Assembly (NCBI GenBank): GCA_002862165.1
Contig: PKCL01000033.1
Span: 1-10,005, forward strand
Origin: Planctomycetaceae bacterium
GTDB taxonomy: Bacteria; Planctomycetota; Planctomycetia; Pirellulales; UBA1268
Length of the DNA: 10,005 nucleotides
Direction: 5' to 3'
Part shown: positions 6,208 to 10,005 of the stretch, piece by piece
Numbering within the stretch: the stretch's first letter is position 1
How the letters are laid out: every line of letters begins with the position of its first letter
Program-made: the position numbers and the translations under genes
The notes under the pieces: model-generated
The model's input: only the letters and a program-made list of their open reading frames with translations
Database searches by the model: none
Told to the model about the DNA's origin: nothing

Positions 6208-6957
6208 ATGCCAACACAAAATCCTATTTCTTCTGACGACATCGCCCACCTTGTCACTGAGGTACTCAAACGAATTCGTACTGAAACCAAGACACCGTCA
6301 TCGACGGACAGCCGTCTCTCAAAGAAAAACAACAGCTCCCTAACAGCAACACTCTCCGATCGAGTCATCGCTGCAGAGACGATTATGAATCTCAGTCGTG
6401 AGACCAAGGTTGCTTACATAGTCAACAAGGCTGTCATTACACCGTCTGCACGCGACATCGCAAGGGAACGAGGAATTGACTTCATCACCGCAAAAACCAA
6501 ACCGCAACAACCAGCGGATCGTCAATTTATCGTTGCACAAGCCGACTGTACAACAAACGTCTCAGCCGCGGCTGGGGTTCTTTGCCAGGCAGTTCCGACC
6601 AGCCAGCAGCTGCCAGCAGCTGGACTTGTGCCAACGCTTGAAGCTCTTGCCGACCACGCCGGCCGCGACGCAGCTCGCTGTATTCTTCTCAGTGAAGATA
6701 CAGTGGTCGCATGTATGGCAGCAAACAGGTTTCCAGTGATTCGAGCAGTAACTGCGACCGAGAGCATGACTCTGAAAAACAGAATGAATACATGTGCTGC
6801 CAATGTCCTCATTCTTAACCCGAGGGATTTCTCGGTTGGCAGCCTCGCACAAATCGCAAAAGTATTTGCTCTTCATCCAACTGAAAACCCGCCCCAGATA
6901 CTTAGACCCCCACAGCCTGCCAAAGATCACCACAGTTGTAGCTGCACAAATTCATAA
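6208..6957 (+). CDS. Degenerate RpiB/LacAB-like protein with BMC encapsulation helix
   Basis: The 249-residue product has three parts. Residues 8-26 form an amphipathic helix (SSDDIAHLVTEVLKRI) followed by a Ser/Thr/Lys-rich linker, like the encapsulation peptides of PduL and the aldehyde dehydrogenase. Residues 67-95 include AVITPSARDIARERGIDF, a segment seen near the N-terminus of several BMC accessory proteins such as EutQ. Residues about 106-220 follow the fold pattern of RpiB/LacAB sugar-phosphate isomerases: RCILLSEDTVVACMAANRFP, then IRAV and CAANVLILNP, matching the RpiB stretches ICGTGIGMSIAANK, GIRAA and NDANVLALG. The catalytic Cys-Gly-Thr-Gly of RpiB is replaced by Ser-Glu-Asp-Thr (162-165), so isomerase activity is doubtful. 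The tail ends in HHSCSC (241-246). No Shine-Dalgarno site. Similarity was judged by eye; role is unknown, perhaps binding a sugar phosphate or acting as a scaffold. Confidence 0.75.
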   Translation: MPTQNPISSDDIAHLVTEVLKRIRTETKTPSSTDSRLSKKNNSSLTATLSDRVIAAETIMNLSRETKVAYIVNKAVITPSARDIARERGIDFITAKTKPQQPADRQFIVAQADCTTNVSAAAGVLCQAVPTSQQLPAAGLVPTLEALADHAGRDAARCILLSEDTVVACMAANRFPVIRAVTATESMTLKNRMNTCAANVLILNPRDFSVGSLAQIAKVFALHPTENPPQILRPPQPAKDHHSCSCTNS

Positions 6958-6988
6958 AACATCCATCACGCACCCGGACTTATACATC

Positions 6989-7282
6989 ATGAGAATTGGC
7001 CGCATCATTGGTAGCGTTACACTCAGCGAAGCCCATCAAAAGATGAAAGGTGGGCTTCTACGACTGGTAGTGCCGCTGCGTACAGAAGACCTCGACAACG
7101 AAGATGGACCCGCTGAAGCTCTCATTGCATGGGATGAATTGGGAGCGGGTAACGGCCAGCTTGTCGCAATCAGCGAGGGAGGCGAGGCCGCACAACCGTT
7201 CCAACCCGACGGCAAGCCTATTGATGCGTACATTTCCGCCCTGATTGATCGAATCGACCATCCTAATCAGACCGACGCCTGA
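6989..7282 (+). CDS. BMC-P shell pentamer protein 3 (EutN/CcmL family)
   Basis: The 97-residue protein has the pentamer-protein pattern: MRIGRIIGSVTLSEAH at the start, GGLLRLVVPL for the second strand, the conserved loop WDELGAGNGQLVAISEGGEA (GAGxG present, GSSAR altered) and PIDAYISALIDRID near the end. I placed the start at the ATG at 6989, since the family begins there; an in-frame ATG at 6794 would add 65 residues that overlap the preceding gene in another frame and match nothing. No Shine-Dalgarno sequence is visible. It lies 31 nt after the RpiB-like gene. Three different pentamer proteins in one operon fit the PVM-type microcompartment. Confidence 0.92.
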   Translation: MRIGRIIGSVTLSEAHQKMKGGLLRLVVPLRTEDLDNEDGPAEALIAWDELGAGNGQLVAISEGGEAAQPFQPDGKPIDAYISALIDRIDHPNQTDA

Positions 7283-7429
7283 AGGCAGAATAATCACTGA
7301 ACCGACCGCAACCCAAAACACAGGGAATACTTGAGTATTGATCGCAATGCAGCCTTCTTCGCTGACCGACACAACTTACTTTCAAAACGAACATCAGACA
7401 ATCACGAGTGAACTAAAGAGGAGTATTCA
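7283..7429 (+). promoter_or_regulatory. Leader before the aldolase, with small inverted repeat
   Basis: This 147-nt gap is the longest inside the operon. It holds an inverted repeat AATACT (7326-7331) / AGTATT (7334-7339) and the 7-mer GAGTATT twice (7333-7339 and 7421-7427). I find no convincing -35/-10 pair, so a second promoter for the last two genes is possible but unsupported. Confidence 0.3.
7418..7423 (+). promoter_or_regulatory. Strong ribosome binding site of the aldolase
   Basis: GAGGAG lies 6 nt before the ATG at 7430, one of the best Shine-Dalgarno matches of the operon. It contrasts with the six preceding or internal genes that have none. Confidence 0.75.
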
Positions 7430-8302
7430 ATGGCAATCACCACAACAGACAGATCTCTTGCAAGCTTGAAGGAAGAAATCTGTGACATTGGTCGCCGAAT
7501 TTACAACAAAGGTTTTGCTGCAGGGAATGATGGGAACATCTCATTTCGACTCAATGACAAGGAAGTCCTGTGCACTCCAACGCAAATTTCGAAAGGCTTT
7601 ATGAAGCCTTCTGACCTCTGCATTGTTGACATGGAAGGGAATCAGGTTGCTGGTCAGCGCAAGCGCTCTAGTGAAATCCTGCTTCATTTAACGATCATGA
7701 AAGATCGCCCCGATGTAAATTCAGTTGTTCACTGTCATCCTCCACATGCGACAGCATTTGCTGTCGCCCGTGAGCCAATCCCCCAGTGCGTTCTGCCGGA
7801 GGTGGAGGTTTTTCTAGGCGACATACCGATTACTAAATATGAAACACCTGGAAATCAGAAGTTCGCCGATACGGTTCGACCATTTGTCAAAGATTCGAAT
7901 GTTGTCATCCTCGCAAATCATGGCACCGTAAGCTTTGGTGAAACCGTTGAAAAAGCATACTGGTGGACAGAAATTCTTGACGCCTACTGCAAGATTCTCA
8001 TGCTTGCAAAAGACCTTGGTCGAGTCACCTATCTTTCTAAAAATGAGACACAGGAATTACTCGCACTCAAACAGCAATGGGGATTCAAAGATCCTCGACT
8101 CGACAAAGGAATGGAAGACTGTGACATCTGTGCGAACGATGTCTTTCGAACAAGCTGGGGGAATACTGGAGTCAACCGAACTGCGTTTGACCCACCCCCT
8201 GCTATGAATACTCCTCAATCATCGAATCAGCCTGTCGACTATGAGGCTGTCGTTAAAGCTGTCACCGAGCAGGTCTGCAAGGAACTCGGCCTGAGTGCGT
8301 AA
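7430..8302 (+). CDS. Class II sugar-phosphate aldolase (L-fuculose/L-rhamnulose-1-phosphate type), BMC-targeted
   Basis: The family cleaves L-fuculose-1-phosphate (or L-rhamnulose-1-phosphate) to DHAP and L-lactaldehyde, the volatile aldehyde that explains the need for a shell. The core (about 10-215) has the FucA/AraD layout: GNDGNISFR at 32-40, SSE with the catalytic Glu82, and zinc ligands His101 and His103 in HCHPPHA and His164 in ANHG. The 290-residue length exceeds the 215 of E. coli FucA by a C-terminal extension. It contains a C-x-x-C pair (Cys231, Cys234), then a Pro/Asn/Ser-rich linker and a terminal amphipathic helix DYEAVVKAVTEQVCKELG at 270-287. That helix aligns with the N-terminal encapsulation helices of the other cargo, so it is probably a C-terminal encapsulation peptide. 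Which sugar phosphate is preferred cannot be read from sequence. Confidence 0.93.
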   Translation: MAITTTDRSLASLKEEICDIGRRIYNKGFAAGNDGNISFRLNDKEVLCTPTQISKGFMKPSDLCIVDMEGNQVAGQRKRSSEILLHLTIMKDRPDVNSVVHCHPPHATAFAVAREPIPQCVLPEVEVFLGDIPITKYETPGNQKFADTVRPFVKDSNVVILANHGTVSFGETVEKAYWWTEILDAYCKILMLAKDLGRVTYLSKNETQELLALKQQWGFKDPRLDKGMEDCDICANDVFRTSWGNTGVNRTAFDPPPAMNTPQSSNQPVDYEAVVKAVTEQVCKELGLSA

Positions 8303-8310
8303 GCACTCAG
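8291..8310 (+). promoter_or_regulatory. Hairpin with the aldolase stop codon in a GNRA tetraloop
   Basis: CTGAGTGC (8291-8298) pairs perfectly with GCACTCAG (8303-8310) around the loop GTAA (8299-8302), in RNA a GUAA tetraloop of the stable GNRA class. The UAA of the loop is the stop codon itself. No U-run follows, so it is not a standard terminator; it could stabilise the 3' end of the aldolase message or reduce read-through into the dehydrogenase gene. Confidence 0.65.
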
Positions 8311-8359
8311 CACCTGAAACCATCCACCACGATCACGTACGTTAAAAAAAGGAAAGAAC

Positions 8360-9295
8360 ATGAAAGTTGGAATTATCGGTGGTGGTGGCATTGTTGGTGC
8401 ATCAGCAGGTTTTGCACTCCAGCTTGGTGGCATTGTTCATGAAATTGTTATTGTTGATGTCAATGCCGATCTTGCTGAGGGCCAGGCACTCGATATGATG
8501 CATGGAGCACCTGCCATTGCGGATCAGGTCATTACGGCGGGTGGGTATGAGGATCTTGCCGATGCAGACCTACTATGCATCACTGCCGGACTCCGTCGTA
8601 AACCAGACGAGAGCCGCCTTGCGTTGATCAACAGAAACGTCGAACTGTTCAAAAAAATTCTCGCATCGATAACAAATGCCGGAATGAAACCCGATGCGAC
8701 CGTACTTGTTGTAAGCAACCCCGTTGATATTTTGACCTATCTCGCCGCGGAGGAGCTTGGACTCCCGAAAAGCCGCGTCATTGGCCTTGGAACGCTTCTC
8801 GACACGCTTCGATTCCGAAGCCTGCTTGCTCTCAACCTTCAGGCACCCGCAACACAAGTTTCAGCAATAATTCTTGGTGAGCATGGCGACAGCATGGTAC
8901 CGATCTGGTCGAGTGCCAGTATTGGCGGACTCCCTTTGGAGAAATATCCAGGCTACACTCAGAAACTTGGCCAGGATACGTTCATCCGTGCGAAAACTTC
9001 TGGTGCTGAAATGATCAAAAAGAAAACAGGGGCAGGATACGCCGTTGGTGTATCGATTGCTGAGGTTGTGCATGCTATTGCGCTCGATAGCAAACGTATT
9101 CTTCCAATATCCTCCGTTCAGCGAGGCTGTTATGGCCTTCGTGATGTCGCTCTGTCTGTTCCAACTATTGTTGGTCGTGATGGCGCAGAGCAACCGCTCG
9201 AGATTGAACTCTGGCCAAAAGAGGTACAAGCACTGAAACGGAGTGGTGCCATACTTCAGGAGACACTCAGCAAAGTTCTTGCGGGTTCACACTAA
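8360..9295 (+). CDS. Lactate/malate dehydrogenase family NAD-dependent oxidoreductase
   Basis: The 311-residue protein has the full LDH/MDH build. A Rossmann fold opens with GIIGGGGIVGASAGF, with Asp33 at the end of the second strand favouring NAD(H). The mobile loop is AGLRRKPDESR (76-86), substrate-binding Arg151 is in LDTLRF and the catalytic His175 is in GEHGDS, with Asp148 as its partner. At the specificity position (residue 102 in classical LDH numbering, Gln in lactate and Arg in malate dehydrogenases) this protein has Arg80, suggesting a malate/oxaloacetate-like or other acid substrate. In the operon its role is probably NAD+ recycling for the aldehyde dehydrogenase (inference). No clear encapsulation peptide is visible. 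AGGA (8350-8353) lies 6 nt before the ATG. Its stop is 1 nt from the end of a convergent gene. Confidence 0.92.
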   Translation: MKVGIIGGGGIVGASAGFALQLGGIVHEIVIVDVNADLAEGQALDMMHGAPAIADQVITAGGYEDLADADLLCITAGLRRKPDESRLALINRNVELFKKILASITNAGMKPDATVLVVSNPVDILTYLAAEELGLPKSRVIGLGTLLDTLRFRSLLALNLQAPATQVSAIILGEHGDSMVPIWSSASIGGLPLEKYPGYTQKLGQDTFIRAKTSGAEMIKKKTGAGYAVGVSIAEVVHAIALDSKRILPISSVQRGCYGLRDVALSVPTIVGRDGAEQPLEIELWPKEVQALKRSGAILQETLSKVLAGSH

Positions 9296-9296
9296 A

Positions 9297-9887
9297 TCAG
9301 TGGTAGACGTCAAAGCCAGAATGCATCCATTCCGCGTTTGAGGCATCCCACCGACGTACGGTGCCATCCCACCCACCAGTCCAGAGTTGGCTACCGGCAG
9401 GCCCAACCGAGACACTCCAAACCGGTGCATGATGGCCATCGAGAATTCCCAATGGCATCGACTCGTAACCAGACCAGAGAATGACGTTACCACTTTCCGT
9501 ACCTGCTATGAGTAACGGCTCGTCTGGCACAGAGTCGAGTGACCAGATTTTTGTGCCACCAGACTGAAGTACGGCAAGACTTTTAGCTATAGAAGACTTC
9601 ACTTCCCTTTGTACCTTAGGCAGCTGCCAGAGACGCACTGTGCCATCCGCACTCGCAGATGCAATGTCCCATGAAGGCTTGGCATTTCGATTCCAAGCAA
9701 TCGCATTCACCTGACCTTGATGCTCATCAAAATTCTGAATGAGTGTGCCGTAGCTGTCAAAAACTCTGACCACACCATCTTCACAGCCAGTAGCGAAAAC
9801 AGGGTGTTGACTATCACCTGAGAATGCAACACAGAAAACCCGTCCTTGATGTCGAATGATACTGTCTGGATCATTGTACCCTCTGCG
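9297..9887 (-). CDS. WD40-repeat protein, C-terminal part (downstream of an in-frame stop)
   Basis: This minus-strand frame encodes about four WD40 repeats and ends at the TGA at 9297-9299. Reading from the stop at 9888-9890, repeats begin at HQGRVFCVAF, HQGQVNAIAW, a degenerate GGTKIWSLDS and HHAPVWSVSV. Each ends in a strand such as DGVVRVFD, DGTVRLWQ, SGNVILWS or DGTVRRWDA. WD40 repeats build beta-propellers used as protein-interaction platforms; large WD40 proteins, often with an N-terminal kinase domain, are common in planctomycetes. The first usable start in this open stretch is a GTG at 9773, inside a repeat, so this is almost certainly the end of a longer gene whose start lies beyond the window. 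No link to the microcompartment is evident. Confidence 0.7.
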   Translation of the reverse strand, partial: RRGYNDPDSIIRHQGRVFCVAFSGDSQHPVFATGCEDGVVRVFDSYGTLIQNFDEHQGQVNAIAWNRNAKPSWDIASASADGTVRLWQLPKVQREVKSSIAKSLAVLQSGGTKIWSLDSVPDEPLLIAGTESGNVILWSGYESMPLGILDGHHAPVWSVSVGPAGSQLWTGGWDGTVRRWDASNAEWMHSGFDVYH

Positions 9888-10005
9888 TTATAAGCGTACG
9901 GTGCCATCCTCGCCAGCTGATGCAAGCACATTACCAGATTCTGCATAGCTCACCGAAAAGACTCGGCGGCGATGCCCAGTCATCGTCTTTCTACGCTTAA
10001 AATAT
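9888..10005 (-). pseudogene. Upstream fragment of the same WD40 gene, interrupted by TAA
   Basis: The same minus-strand frame continues to the right edge and encodes another repeat, MTGHRRRVFSVSY followed by LASAGEDGTVRL, then hits TAA at 9888-9890 where Trp or an aromatic residue is expected. Just after the stop, the frame shifted by one encodes YNAEGTMIQT, which mirrors FDSYGTLIQN of the next repeat, suggesting two compensating indels around 9858-9892. This is either genuine decay or sequencing error. Confidence 0.5.

Noticed and set aside
6794..6988. Extended N-terminus for BMC-P 3
   Set aside because: It overlaps the preceding gene in another frame; the pentamer domain begins at 6989.
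8291..8310. Hairpin as an intrinsic terminator
   Set aside because: Stem is strong but no run of T follows, and a co-directional gene begins 50 nt downstream with its own ribosome binding site.

Overview
The window holds one strand-consistent operon for a bacterial microcompartment (BMC) of the Planctomycetes/Verrucomicrobia (PVM) type, the protein-shelled organelle known for degrading L-fucose and L-rhamnose. The assignment rests on gene content: two single-domain BMC-H hexamer proteins, three EutN/CcmL-type BMC-P pentamer proteins, PduL, a CoA-acylating aldehyde dehydrogenase, an acetate-kinase-family enzyme, a class II sugar-phosphate aldolase and a lactate/malate dehydrogenase homologue, led by a DeoR-family regulator. 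Irregular Shine-Dalgarno (SD) use, moderate GC content and a neighbouring WD40-repeat protein fit a planctomycete; I cannot name the genus.

Layout. Bases 1-441 are apparently non-coding and carry the likely promoter. On the plus strand follow: DeoR regulator (442-1266), pduL (1279-1980), BMC-H 1 (2101-2400), BMC-H 2 (2471-2740), acetate kinase (2797-4023), BMC-P 1 (4058-4387), aldehyde dehydrogenase (4425-5867), BMC-P 2 (5928-6197), a degenerate RpiB/LacAB-like protein (6208-6957), BMC-P 3 (6989-7282), class II aldolase (7430-8302) and lactate/malate dehydrogenase (8360-9295). A WD40-repeat gene on the minus strand runs in from the right edge and ends 1 nt from the dehydrogenase stop codon; it is interrupted by an in-frame stop.

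How the genes work together (family knowledge plus inference). The aldolase splits L-fuculose-1-phosphate or L-rhamnulose-1-phosphate into DHAP and L-lactaldehyde. The aldehyde dehydrogenase makes lactoyl-CoA and NADH. PduL exchanges CoA for phosphate, recycling CoA inside the shell. The kinase turns the acyl phosphate into the acid plus ATP. The lactate/malate dehydrogenase homologue probably re-oxidises NADH. PduL, the aldehyde dehydrogenase, the RpiB-like protein and the aldolase each carry a short amphipathic helix that aligns in one register, a probable encapsulation signal. Sugar isomerase, sugar kinase and BMC-T genes are absent from the window.

The most interesting points are the RpiB-like protein, which looks like a targeted pseudoenzyme; the split between genes with and without an SD sequence, which follows expected protein stoichiometry; several intercistronic hairpins, one with the aldolase stop codon inside a GNRA tetraloop; and unusual active-site motifs in the kinase. 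The organelle type itself is already described, so I do not claim a new system.
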